Both the position numbers and the translations under genes were made by a program. A stretch of DNA of 64,000 nt from Theropithecus gelada (Eukaryota > Chordata > Mammalia > Primates > Cercopithecidae), in NCBI RefSeq assembly GCF_003255815.1, contig NC_037686.1, positions 63,154,125-63,218,124 of the forward strand, given 5' to 3'. Of this stretch, positions 36,845 through 48,544 are shown piece by piece. The stretch's first letter is position 1. Each line of letters begins with the position of its first letter. The notes under the pieces were generated by a model. That model saw nothing but the letters and a program-made list of their open reading frames with translations, was not told the origin of the DNA and searched no databases.

Positions 36845-37115
36845 TGTGTTGAGTGAATTGGTTATATGCGTGGAAAAATATAAATCCCTACCTACCTCAC
36901 ACATAAATCAGTACTAGATTAATCAGGGACTTAAATATGAAAACCAAAACTTGTTTACAGCAAATTCACAAGAACATATGATCTCAGTGTTAGATGAATT
37001 TTTTAAAGACAATAGAAGAGGCAAAGGTAAACTGATAAATTTGACTAAAATAAAATGGAGAAACTTCTGATCATCAGGTACTAGAAAAAGACTAAAAAGT
37101 CAAGATACAAGGTCA
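36845..37115 (+). mobile_element. L1 ORF2 3' fragment, sense
   Basis: AATCAGGGACTTAAATATGA, ACTGATAAATTTGACTAAAA and AAACTTCTGATCATCAGGTA correspond to the sense strand near the ORF2 3' end. Confidence 0.6.
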
Positions 37116-37811
37116 ATGCAACAGTAAAGAAAAAAGAGAAAAGACACAGGATGATCTGTGTGAACTGATACAGAGTGATTTCTAGGGGTCTGAAGTTTAC
37201 CTGCCCTGTGATACATTTTTTTGTTCTCTATATTTAGCCACACACTTTAATCATCACTTTGCTGCAATCGGGAGAAAAGAAAGACTTGATTTAAAAGCCA
37301 ACCCGTCTTACATTTCCACCAGCCATGTGTGAGGTTTCTGGTTGCTCTGCACCCCTGCCTTTGTCATGATATTGTCTTGATAGTGTTTGTGCAGTGGTAT
37401 CTTTTTGTGGCTTTAATTTACATTTTGAATGATTAATACTATGAAGCACCTTTTCATGTGCTTATTAGCCGTTTGCGTGTTGTCTTTGGTCAAAGGTCTG
37501 TTCACATCTTTTACTCATTTAAAAAATTAGGTTTTATTTGTATCTTGGTATAATCTCTTGTCAGTTATGATACACAGATATTCTAACCTGTGGCTTAGAA
37601 GATATGATACAGGTATTTTCTTCTAGCCTGTGGCTTATCTTTCTTTTAGTCGTTTGTTTTGAAACAAACATTTTAAATTTTAGTTATTAGATTTTAATGA
37701 TGTCTGACTTAGCAGAGTTTTTCTCTTATATATTGTGCTTTTGGTATTGTGTCCAAGAACTTTGTGTCCAAACTAGGGGCACAAAGCGTTTTTAAAGAAG
37801 TTTTATAGTTT

Positions 37812-38111
37812 CAGGGCGGAGCGCAGTGGCTCACGCCTGTAATCCCAGCACTTTGTGAGGCCGAGGCGGGCGGATCAGAAGGTCAGGAGTTCGAGACCAG
37901 TCTGGCCAACATGGTGAAACCCAGTCTGTACTTAAAAAACACAAAAATTCGCTGGGCATGGTGGCATGTGCCTGTAATCCTAGCTACTGGGGTGGCTGGG
38001 GCAGGAGAATTGCTTGAACCCAGGAGGCGGAGGTTGCAGTGAGCTGAGATCGCGCCACTGCACTCCAGCCTGGGTAACAGAGCTAGACTCCGTCTCAAAA
38101 AAAAAAAAAAA
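37812..38111 (+). mobile_element. Alu, full length, inside L1 copy A
   Basis: Perfect 18-bp TSD AAAGAAGTTTTATAGTTT at 37794-37811 and 38112-38129. Confidence 0.97.
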
Positions 38112-38758
38112 AAAGAAGTTTTATAGTTTTGGTTCATATATTTAGGTATATGATCCATTTTGACTTAATTCTTACCTGTGGTGTGAGGGTTTACATTTCT
38201 GTTTTTAGTTATTCAGTTGTCCCAGCACCATTTGTCAAGAAGACTTTCCTCATTGACTTGTCCTGGGACTTTTCTTGAAAATCAATCGACTATAAATGTA
38301 AAGACTTATTTCCAGACTCCTTTATTCTCTGATGTGTATGCCAGTCTCTATGTCAGCAGCACACTGTCTTGATTCCTATAGTTTTATAAGCACTTTCGAA
38401 ATCGGATAGTATAACTTTGTTCTTTTTCAAAATTGCATTTCAATACTAAGTTTAGGAATGTTGTATCAATTAATATAAAAAAGAGCTTACTAAGCTTTTG
38501 ATAGGGATTGTTTGAATCTGTAGATCAATTTTAGAAGAATTGCCGTATTAATAATATTGAATCTTCCAGTTCAAAAACATGAAATCTCTAATTACTTAGA
38601 ATCTCTACATTCTCTTAGCAGTGTTTTGTAGTTTTGACTGTATGAATGTTGTACTACATGTTAAATTTATTCCTCAGCAATTTTATATTTTGTGAACAGA
38701 ATTGTTTTCTTAATTGACTTTTGGTGTGCCAGTAGTTTTATTGTTGTAGGCTTGTAGG

Positions 38759-38788
38759 GTGTGTGTGTGTGTGTGTGCGTGTGTGTGA
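38759..38788. repeat. (TG)n microsatellite
   Basis: TG run with one GC interruption. Confidence 0.9.
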
Positions 38789-38825
38789 GATTTCCTTGGG
38801 TTTTTCTACGTATAAGATTTTGTCA

Positions 38826-39104
38826 GCTAGCCAGGTGGGGGCTTATGTCTATAATCTCAGCACTTGGGGAGGCCAAGGCTGGAGGATTGCTTGAGCCTAG
38901 GAGTTCAAGACCAGCCTGGGAAACATAGGGAGACCCTGTCTCTATTAAAAGTTAGTTAACTGCGGTGGTATGCATCTGTAGTCCAAGCTCCTTGGAAGGC
39001 TGAGGCAAGAGGATTGGTTGAGCTCAGGAGGTCGAGGCTGCAGTTAGCTGCGATCATGCCACTGCACTCCAGCCTGATGACAGACTGAGATCCTGTCACA
39101 AAAA
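38826..39104 (+). mobile_element. Alu, old
   Basis: Diverged (GCTAGCCAGGTGGGGGCTTA start), ends CAAAAAAGC. Confidence 0.9.
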
Positions 39105-39356
39105 AGCAGCTGAGGTGGACGGATCACGAGGTCAGGAGATTGAGACCATCCTGGCCAACATGATGAAACCCTGTCTCTACTAAAAATGCAAAAGATTAGC
39201 TGGGTGTGGTGGCGCGCGCGCTTGTAATCCCAGCTACTGGGGAGGCTGAGGCAGGAGAATCACTTGAACCCGGGAGGCAGAGATTGCAGTGAGCCGAGAT
39301 CACACCATTGCACTCCAGCCTGTTGACAGAGCGAGACGCCATCTCAAAAAAAAAAG
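39105..39356 (+). mobile_element. Alu, 5'-truncated, joined to the previous Alu
   Basis: Begins at AGCTGAGGTGGACGGATCAC, less diverged than its neighbour. Either a truncated insertion in the older Alu tail or a recombination product. Confidence 0.88.
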
Positions 39357-39660
39357 GCAAAACTAAGATTGTATCAACTATGAATAAAGGTGGTTTTATT
39401 TCTTCCTTTCCAATTTGTATGCATTTTTTTTCTTGTTCCACTGGCTCAAACCTTCAGTACAGTATTGAGTAGAGGGGGTGAGCGTAAATGTCCTTGTCTT
39501 TCTCCCAGTCTTAGTGGCAAAGCATTCAGCCCTTCACCATTAAGTGTGATGTTAGGTGTAGGTTTTTCATAGTTGCCCTTAATTAGTTTGCGCAAATTTC
39601 CTTCTATTCTTAGCTTATAAAAAGTTTTTATCTTCAATAGGTGTTGTCAGTGCCTTCCTG

Positions 39661-39920
39661 CAGCTATTTTTTTTTTTTTTTGAGATGGAGTCTTGCACTG
39701 TCACCCAGGCTGCAGTGCAGTGGCACTATCTCGGCTCACTGCAAGCTCTGCCTTCCGGGTTCATGCCATTCTCCTGCTTCAGCCTCCCGAGTAGCTGGGA
39801 CTACAGGTGCCCACCACCACGCCCAGCTGATTTTTTTTGTATTTTTAGTAGAGATGGGGTTTCACCATGTTAGCCAGGATGGTCTTGATCTCCTGACCTC
39901 GTGAGCCACCGCGCCCGGCC
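39661..39920 (-). mobile_element. AluY-like with internal deletion
   Basis: Reverse Alu missing the usual GCCTCCCAAAGTGCTGGGAT block between CTGACCTCGTGA and GCCACCGCGCCCGG; flanks CTTCCTGCAGCTAT and CTTTCTGCAACTAT. Confidence 0.93.
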
Positions 39921-40086
39921 ACCTTTCTGCAACTATTAAGATGATCATGTGTGTTTTTTTCTTTCTTTGTTAGTATGCTATAGTGCATTAATTGGTTATT
40001 GATGTTAAGCCCACCTAGATAAATCTCATTTGGTCAAAGTATATAATGCTTTTTATATGTTGCTGAATTCAGTTTGCTGGTAAGTT

Positions 40087-40382
40087 TTGGCCAAGCATGG
40101 TGGCTCACGCCTGTAATCCCAACACTTTGGGAGGTCTAGGCAGGAGGATTGTTTGAGGCCAGGAATTCTAGACCAGCTTGGGCAACATAGGGAGACCCTG
40201 TCTTTACAAAAAATAAAAAAATTAGCCAGTCGTGCTGGTGCATGCCTATGGTCCCAGCTATTTGGGAGGCCAAGATGGGAGGGTCAGTTGAGCCTGGAAA
40301 TGGAGGCTGCAGCGAGCCATGATTGCACCACTGCACTCCAGCCTGGGCAACAGAGTGAGACCCTGTCTCTAAAAATAATAAA
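40087..40382 (+). mobile_element. Alu, old
   Basis: Dimeric, diverged, tail AAAAATAATAAAG. Confidence 0.92.
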
Positions 40383-41333
40383 GAATTTTTGTATCAGTGT
40401 TCATGATATTGATTTTTAGTTTTCTTGTGATGTCTTTGGCTTTGGTATCAGGGTAATACTGGCCTCACAGAATGGCTTGTGAAGTGTTCTTTTCTTCTCT
40501 ATTAGCAGAAAGAGTTTGTGAAGATTTGTATTAATTGTTTTACTCTTCAGTGGAATTTACCAGTGAAGCCACCCGAGCCTGACCTTTCTTTATAGGAAGG
40601 TTTTTAATTATCAATTCATTCTTTACTCATTATGAGTCTATTTAGATTCTCTGTTTCTTTTTGAGTCAGATTTGGTAATTTGTGTCTTTCTAGGATTTTG
40701 TCCATTTTCTCTTAAGTTTTCTAATTTGTTGGTAAAAGGTGGTTTATAGTATTCCCATATAATCCTCTAAATTTCCGTAGGTTTGATAGTGATAGCCTCT
40801 CTTTCATTTCTGATTTAGCTAATTTATGTCTTCTCTCTTAATTTCTTTGTCAGTCTAGCCTAAAGCTTTGTGTGTTTTGTATCTTTTCAAATGACCCACT
40901 TTTGGTTTTGTTTATTCCTTCTTGTTTTTCTGTTTTCTATTTTATTTCTACTCTAATGTTTACTATTTTATTCTGCTTTTGTTGGGTTTAGTTCTTTTCT
41001 AATTTCTTAAGGGTGAAAGCTTAGGTTATTGATTCGAGACCTTTTCTGATATAGGCATTGAATGCTGTACATTTTTTTCTAAGCACTGCTTTAGCCACAT
41101 CCCATAAATTTGTGTATGTTTTGTTTTCATCCTGTTCAAAATATTTTTTAACTTTCTCTTCTGATTTTTAGTCTTTGGCCCACTGGTTGTTTAGAAGTGT
41201 TTTGTTTCATTTAGAAATACTTGGTGTTTCTCCAGATTTATTTCTGTTGTAGATATATAATTAATTTGCTTCCATTGTGGTCAGAGAACATACCTGGTGT
41301 AATTATAGTGTCAGTCTTTTCACATTTATTGAG

Positions 41334-41627
41334 GCTTTTTGAGACAGTCTTGCTCTGTCCCCCGGACTGGAGTGCAGTGGCCTAATCCTGGACAAGGCGC
41401 AGCCCCAACACTCCTGGGCTCCAGTGATCCTCCTGCGCCAGCTTCCCATGTAGCTGGGGCTACAGGCGTGTGCCACCATACCTGGCTAATGTGTTTTGAA
41501 ATTTTTTGCAGCAACTAGGTCTCACTGTGCTGCCCAGGCTGGTCTTGAATTCCTGGGCTCATGTGATCCTCCCACCTTTGCCTCCCAAACTTCTGGGATT
41601 ACAGGTGTGAGCCACCACACCTGGCTA
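41334..41627 (-). mobile_element. Alu, old
   Basis: Reverse Alu, diverged left arm. Confidence 0.9.
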
Positions 41628-42136
41628 TTGGGGCTTATTTTGGTCTATCCTGAAAAATGAAGCCTTGAAAAAATATTAGTTAGGTCAAGTTAGTTGATAA
41701 TGTTGAAGTATTATATACGTTGCTATTTCATGTTTATTTGTTCCATCATTTATGAAATTGGCTTTTTGAAATCTTCAGGTATTATTGTTGAATTGTCCGT
41801 GTCTGCTTTCAATTCTCTCAGGCTTTGCTTGATGTATTTTGGGGTTTTATTAAGTGCATATGTGTTTACAGTTGCTGTGTCTTCATTATGTATTGACCCC
41901 TTTATCATTTTGAAATGTCCCTTTTTGCCCCTAGTAATACTTAAAGTCTATTTTGTCTGATATTAATGTAGCTATTCTAGCTCTCATGATTATTATTTAC
42001 ATGGAAACTTTTTCCTGTCCTTTTTAAGTGGTTTGCGTCTTTCTGTGTTAGGGGAGCCTGTTGTAGCCAGCACATAGTTGTTTCTTTTTTAAAAAAGATT
42101 TAGTCTGACAATTTCTACTTTTCAAGTAGAGTGACA

Positions 42137-42439
42137 TCAGCAAACTTTTCTGTAAGGGTCAGATTGTAAATATTAGGCTTTGCATGCTTTATGACCCCTT
42201 AACAATGCAGCTTTATGACTGCAGTGAGAAAGCAGCCAGAAAAGATATGTAACAAAGTAGGAGTGGCTTTATTCCAAGCTTTTATTTATGAACATTGAAA
42301 TTCAAATTTCATGTAATTTTTGTGTGTCACTTTTTTTTTTATCATTAAATAATAAAAAAACCCCACATTTTTTAGCTTTGAAATACACAAAAAGGATGAT
42401 GCGCTGAATTTTGCCTGTGAACTAAAGTTTGCTGACTCC
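42137..42439. mobile_element. hAT-like nonautonomous DNA transposon in L1 copy A
   Basis: Ends CAGCAAACTTTTCTG and AAGTTTGCTG are inverted repeats, with TAGAGTGA and TGGAGTAA as a possible worn 8-bp duplication. AAATATTAGGCTTTGCATGC fits a common Charlie-group MER element; name uncertain. Confidence 0.6.
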
Positions 42440-42789
42440 TGGAGTAAGGGTTTATTAGTCCATTCACACTTAATGTGATTATTGATTCCATTAGATTTAT
42501 GTTTGTCATTTTGCTATTCTTTTTAAATTTTGTTTTTGTTTATTTTTTCCTCTGTTACTGCATTATTTTGTGTTAAGTGCATATTTTTTGGTGTGCCAAT
42601 TTAATTCCTTTGTTGACATTTTATTTTTTAAATCATATGTCTAAGTAATTTTATTCATGGTTTCTCCACAAATCACTCCATGTATCTTTACTTACCACAA
42701 GGTACTTCAAAATAATGCTTCCTTAATACTGATAAAATACAGACACTTGGCTTCATGTCTCCTTTTCCTCCCCTGACTTTATGCCATTA

Positions 42790-43085
42790 TTTTTATTTTT
42801 GAGACAGAGTCTCGCTCTGTTGCCGAGGCTGGAGTGCAGTGGCGTGATCTCAGCTCAACGCAACTCCCACCTCCCAGGTTCAAGCAATTCTCCTACCTCA
42901 GCCTCCCAAGTAGCTGGGATTACAGGCATGCACTACCACGTCAGGCTAATTGTTTTGTATTTTTAGTAGAGACAGGATTTCACCATGTTGGCCAGGCTGG
43001 TCTCGAACTCCTGACCTCAAGTGATCTGCCTGCCTCACCCTCCCAGAATGTTGGGATTACAGGCGTGAGCCACCACGCCCAGCCT
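42790..43085 (-). mobile_element. Alu, full length
   Basis: Flanks TGCCATTATTT and TGCTATTATTT. Confidence 0.95.
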
Positions 43086-43338
43086 GTGCTATTATTTACA
43101 TAAATTGCTATATGTTGTATGTTATAACCTCAACAGTACTGTTAATAGTTATTAACCTATACAATCTCATGCCCTTTGAAGAAGAGAAGAAATGAAAAGA
43201 ATATAGTTATAGTATTTTAAATGAACCTACACACCTATCATTTCCAGTCATCACCAAATGTGATGAATTCAAAGTACTGAAATGGTTGCTATTGACAGTT
43301 TAGTCCAGCTTCATACTTACTTTTAGGGAAGGAGATTT

Positions 43339-43646
43339 TTTTTTTTTCTTTTTTCTTTTTTTTTTGAGGCAGAGTCTCACTCTTGCCCAGGCTGGAGTGC
43401 AGTGGCCAGATCTCAGCTCACTGCAAGCTCCGCCTCCCGGGTTTACACCATTCTCTTGCCTCAGCCTCCCGAGTAGCTGGGACTACAGGCGTCCGCCACC
43501 TCGCCCGGCTGGTTTTTTGTATTTTTTAGTAGAGACGGGGTTTCACCGTGTTAGCCAGGATGGTCTCGATCTCCTGACCTCATGATCCGCCCGTCTCGGC
43601 CTCCCAAAGTGCTGGGATTACAGGCTTGAGCCACCGCGCCCGGCTA
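43339..43646 (-). mobile_element. AluY, young, Old World monkey type
   Basis: TSD GGAAGGAGATTT at 43327-43338 and 43647-43658; body has GTGGCCAGATCTCAGCTCAC. Confidence 0.96.
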
Positions 43647-43702
43647 GGAAGGAGATTTATTGGCCTCCTCATTCCTTTTTTTAAAGTATAGTTTTTATAA
43701 AT

Positions 43703-44009
43703 GATTTTTTTTTTTTTTTTTTGAGACAGGGTCTCACTCTGTTGCCCAGGCTGGAGGGCAGTGGCATGATCTTGGCTCACTGCAACCTCTGCCTCCTGGG
43801 TTCAAGCAATTCTCCTACCTCAGCCTCCTGAGTAGCTGGGATTACAGGCAAGTGCCACGCACCACCATGCCTGGCTAATTTTTGTATTCTTAGTAGAGAC
43901 AGGCTTTCACCATGTTGGCCAGACTGGTCTCAAACTCTTGACCTCGTGATCCGCCTGCCTTGGCCTCCCAAAGTGCTGGGATTACAGGCGTGAACCACTG
44001 TGCCCGGCC
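43703..44009 (-). mobile_element. Alu, full length
   Basis: Reverse Alu 57 bases beyond the previous one; flanks ATGATTTTTT and ATGGATTTTTT. Confidence 0.95.
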
Positions 44010-45033
44010 CATGGATTTTTTAGTGATGAATGAATTGAGAATATTTTAGGGTATTGATTGGCCACTTGAATTTGTGTTCTCCCTCTTACTTTCATGATTT
44101 CTTTCTTATTCTTGCCTTTCTTCTTCCTTTCCATCATTCTTTTTGTGTGGTTTGTTTCTGTGCTTTGCCTGCTTGCTTTTAGAATTGTTAGACTTTCTCT
44201 TACTGATTTCTAACAGCACAGTTTATGTTATAAAATTAATCCTTTGTCATATATGTTTGCAGTTTTTCTCTGTTTTTTGCTTTCTTTATGTTATTTTTTG
44301 GTTATCAAGAAATTTATACATTTTGCACTGTCAGCTTTATTCATCTTTTATGGATTCAAGGTTTTATGTTATGTATTAGAAGGCCTTCTGCAGTGCAAGG
44401 CTTTTAAAAAATATTTTTCTCCAACTTTTATATTTTAAAAATATAAATATTTACATATTCGATCTTTCTGGAATTCATTTTGAGATAGGAAATTAAGTAA
44501 GAGCCCTGCTAGACCCACTAGTCCCAAAAGTTTCTCCCACCTGCTCATCATCATTCATTGATAGTTCACCTTTCCCTGGTGGTCTTAAGATGTCTTCTTA
44601 ATGACTGACATACTCTTCCCATATGTCTCTTAGTCTATTTCTTGACTTTCTATTCTGTCTTTCCCCTTCTCCAGTGTTAAGCTGTTGTCACGTGTTTTAA
44701 TATGTCATATAGCTCATCCTCCTTCAATTAGTCTTTTAGAAGTTTTCTCTTTTTGTTGTTTGCATAACAAAGTTAACTTCACTGTCATTTTGTTGACTTT
44801 CTTGAAAAAGCATTATTGGTGTTTTCTTGGGATCTTGAGTCAATATTTTGACAGGATTGAATTGTTTTACCTGAGAACAAGATGTGTCTGTGTGTATTTG
44901 ATCTATTATGATTCTCTAAGGAGTTTTAAAGTGTTTCATGTAGTTTTACATTTCCTATTCACTTTTTTTGAAGCTGTTATAAATAGGATCTAGTGTTTTA
45001 TTATGTTTTCTTATCTGCTTCTTAAAATTATAG

Positions 45034-45210
45034 AATCTACAAAAATCAGCTGGTTGTGGTGGCATGCACCTGTAATCCCAGCTACTCGGGAGGCTGAGGC
45101 AGGAGAACCGCTTGGACCCGGGAGGCAGAGGTTGCAGTGGGCCGAGATGGCGCCACTGCACTCCAGCCTGGGCGACAGAGTGAGACCCCATCTCAAAACT
45201 AAAAATAAAA
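45034..45210 (+). mobile_element. Alu right-arm fragment
   Basis: Starts at TCTACAAAAATCAGCTGG. Confidence 0.88.
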
Positions 45211-45290
45211 AAGTCATAGAATTACTAGTGATTTTTACATATGAATTTTGTAATTGGTCACTTGACTGAGTTCCTTTTTTTCCCCAATAC

Positions 45291-45620
45291 AGTCATGCCC
45301 TGCAAAATGACAGTTTAGTCTATGATGAATTGAGTGTGTAATGTGGTCCTATAGGATTATAATACCGTATTTTTACTCTACCTTTTCTTTCCTTAGATAT
45401 GTTTAGCTACACAAATACTTACCATTGTGTTACATTGCCTACAATATTTAGAACAGTAACCTGCTTTACAGGTTTGTGGCCTAGAAGCAATAGGCTATAC
45501 CATAAAGCCTAGGTAAGCTATACAATCACGATTTGTGTAAATCCATGCTATGTGTGCACAATGACAAAATCACCTAACGACGTATTTCTCAGAACACACC
45601 CCGTTGTTCAGCTGCATCTA
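45291..45620. mobile_element. Palindromic DNA-transposon MITE, second copy
   Basis: Same family as 18165-18512: CAGTCATGCCCTGCAAAATG start, CTAGAAGCAATAGGCTATAC core. Inserted in L1 copy B. Confidence 0.6.
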
Positions 45621-45799
45621 TTGAATTTTCAGGTGTTTAATCATTTCATAAGGATAATTTTGTCTTCTCCTTTCCAATATTTATTTTTATTTCTTGTCTA
45701 ATTCACTGGCTAATATGTTGGAAATAATGCTAATTAATAATATTGATAATTGATGTCCTCGTTGCTGGCTTTCAGCATTTCTTCATTACAGCTCTGATG

Positions 45800-45842
45800 T
45801 TGTGTGTGTGTGTGTGTGTGTGTATGTGTGTATATATATATA
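45800..45842. repeat. (TG)n(TA)n microsatellite
   Basis: TG run passing into TATATATA. Confidence 0.9.
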
Positions 45843-46805
45843 ACATTAAATGTCCATCTGTTTCTGTTTTGCAATGGGTTTGGGGTGTCAAGAATTGATG
45901 TTTAATATTTTTTCAGATCCTTTTTGTGACTCGTAGCTATGATCATATTATTTTACTCCTTTTATCTAAAGTAATATATATTAATAAACCTCCATATTAG
46001 AGCCACGGTAGCAATCCCTGGATATACCTTATCTAGTTGAATTGCTTTCCCCTCACCACTTCCAATGTTTGCTGGTATTTAAGGTTTGTACTTCAATGTT
46101 CCTAAGTGAGATCAGTTTGATTTTTTTTTTCTGTCATCTTTGTCAAATTTTGGTATCAGTATGCTTTTGACCTCAAAAATAAATTTGGGAGCTTTGTGTT
46201 TTCTCTGCTCTGAAGTGGTGTTTTGAATTTTGGACCTGTCTTGATTGTCCTTCCCTTTCTTCTCCTGAAGGAAAAAGAGCCGTGGTGGCTCCTTGATCAC
46301 TTTCTCAGTTTCTTTGACAATTGTTAGTTTCTTTTGGATTCCTGTGTCTTCTACTGCAAAGTCTGATGATATATATTTTGCTATAAAATTACCCTTTTCA
46401 TCTGAGTTTCAAATTCATTTTCATAGAATTTTCAAAGTAGTTTTACACATTTTGGTTCCTCACGAATGTGTGGTTATTGCTCTGTTTCTAATGTATAAAC
46501 ACATTTCCCTGTCTTGATTATGCCAGCTAGTTGTTTACCAATTGAGTTTTCTCTTGTATAATCAAAGAATCAAGTCTTGTAATGTTTAATACTGTTACTT
46601 TTTATTTTCTAATTCATTAATTTGTGCTTTTATCATTTTTTCTGATTTTTCTTTTGCTGGCTGGGGGTTTATAATTACTGACTTCTTGAATTGAATGCGT
46701 AATTTGTTTCTTTTAATTCCTTACCATGTAGTTTTGTAAATGTTTAAATCTTTGAATTTTCTGTGGACCCGGTTTTAGGGTCTTGCAGAATCACATAGAT
46801 TTTGA

Positions 46806-47084
46806 TATGTAGCTTTTTTTTTTTTGAGATGGAGTTTCGCTCTTGTTGCCCAGGCACTGCAACCTCTGTCTCCTGGGTTTAAGCTATTCTCTTGCCTCAG
46901 CCTCTTGAGTAGCTTGGATTACAGGCACCTGCCACCACGCCCAGCTAATTTTTGTATTTTTAGTAGAGACAGGGTTTCAGCATGTTGGCCAGGCTGGTCT
47001 TGAACTCCTAACCTCAAGTGATCCGCCTGCCTCAACCTCCCAAAGTGCTGGAATTACAGGCATGAGCCACCGCGTCGCCCGGCT
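46806..47084 (-). mobile_element. Alu with deletion in the left arm
   Basis: GTTGCCCAGG joins directly to CACTGCAACC, removing about 30 bases. Confidence 0.93.
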
Positions 47085-47318
47085 GATATGTGGCGTTTTC
47101 ATTATGTTCGTATACCATTTTTGTTCACTTTGAGATTTTGTCTCTGACTTGAGTTATTTAAAGATGTTCGATTTTAATTTAATTTACTTAATTTTTTTTT
47201 TTTTTTTTTTTGCTTGTCCTATTTACTTTTATTATTGCCTTGTGGTTAATTAAGGAGATCTCTTGGACTTTTAAAATTTATGAAGGTTTTAATTGGGGCC
47301 TTTAGTAACTGTTGCATA

Positions 47319-47325
<7 letters not shown>

Positions 47326-47355
<30 letters not shown>

Positions 47356-47546
47356 TTGGGTGTCTCGCTTTTTCCCCCGGGGGGGGTTAGTGGGGCCGGT
47401 TTCATTCCCATAGCATCTCCCCCTTTTTTTGTTTTCCCTTTTTTTTCTTTTTTTNNNNNNNNNNNNNNNNNNNNNNNNNNNNNNNNNNNNNNNNNNNNNN
47501 NNNNNNNNNNNNNNNNNNNNNNNNNNNNNNNNNNTTTTTTATTTTT

Positions 47547-47585
<39 letters not shown>

Positions 47586-47868
47586 CTGAGAGGGAGTCTA
47601 GCTCTGTCGCCCAGGCTGGAGTGCAGTGGCCGGATCTCAGCTCACTGCAAGCTCCGCCTCCCGGGTTTACGCCATTCTCCTGCCTCAGCCTCCCAAGTTG
47701 CTGGGACTACAGGTGCCCGCCTCATCGCCCGGCTAGTTTTTTGTATTTTTTAGTAGAGACGGGGTTTCACCGTGTCAGCCAGGATGGTCTCAATCTCCCG
47801 ACCTCGTGATCCGCCCGTCTCGGCCTCCCAAAGTGCTGGGATTACAGGCTTGAGCCACTGCGCCCAGC
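47326..47868 (-). mobile_element. AluY (Old World monkey type), reverse, containing the gap
   Basis: Target-site duplication AAGTTCTT at 47318-47325 and 47869-47876 brackets poly-T, a garbled Alu head, the N gap, more poly-T and a clean reverse Alu from about 47585. Both ends fit a single insertion. The clean part carries GTGGCCGGATCTCAG, the young cercopithecid AluY variant. Confidence 0.85.
47455..47534. other. Assembly gap (80 N)
   Basis: Eighty undetermined bases inside a poly-T context. The sequence just left of it (about 47355-47454) is a degraded reading of the Alu that appears intact on the right. Confidence 1.
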
Positions 47869-48544
47869 AAGTTCTTGAAAAGGAGATGTGTTCTCATTTT
47901 TTAGGGTATAGAATCCCATATGTCTAAAAGAAAAATTAATTTTGTAATTTAAATTTGCTATATTCTTCATTTTTGTTTACTTCATTTTCCTCAGCTGAAA
48001 GAGACATTTTAATGCTGTTCCATTTTATGTTCAAAAATTTTTGGCAGATTTTTTCATCATTGTATTATGGCTTATACTTTTCATAATGTGCCCCTTTTCA
48101 TTTTGTTTGACCAGTTTTTCTTGAATGCAATGCCATCTTGTTACTCTAGCTTCCCCGTTGCTTGCCTATGCCTTTTTCCATTCTTTTCTGTAAGAGGACT
48201 ATTTTTTTTCTTCAAAATTTTTCAGAATTGTTGTTTGTCACTTAATTGAAAAACTTCACTAAACTAGGACTCCTGTACTTTAAACATTTTGTTTTAAATT
48301 AAAACAAGTAAATACACTCTTTCATTAATTTCTAAATATAGGACCAATGTGTTTTCTTTAAACATCTATTGACCGAACTCTGTATCAGCTTAAATGATAC
48401 AATCTAGATCCTCACGTAATGTGTCTAGGATTTCTAGTTTAGTACTTCTTTTAAGTATTAGAATTAGAAGTTTAATTGCCTTTGCAAAACAATTTTTGTA
48501 CAAAGGCCCAGTTATTTTTTTCAAGGTAGCATAATGGAATTTAT

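Larger units (their letters stand above)
37330..42780 (-). mobile_element. L1 copy A, reverse, fragmented by Alus
   Basis: Reverse ORF2 phrases appear in order: TCTTTGGTCAAAGGTCTGTT (37490), CAGCACCATTTGTCAAG (38224), TCAGGGTAATACTGGCCTCA (40448), TGACCCACTTTTGGTTTTG (40892), CATCCCATAAATTTGTGTAT (41098) and TCTGATATTAATGTAGCTAT (41957). Divergence suggests an L1M-age copy. No intact ORF. Confidence 0.75.
44230..48300 (-). mobile_element. L1 copy B, reverse, fragmented
   Basis: Restarts the same reverse ORF2 order as copy A: CTTTGTCATATATGTTTGCA (44241), TTGATAATTGATGTCCTCG (45742), TAGCAATCCCTGGATATACC (46008), TTTGGTATCAGTATGCTTTT (46149) and AAAAGGAGATGTGTTCTCAT (47878). No intact ORF. 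Confidence 0.65.

Noticed and set aside
47355..47454. Novel-looking C/G-rich string before the gap
   Set aside because: It follows the Alu head with errors and lies inside one target-site duplication pair, so it is most likely a low-quality read.
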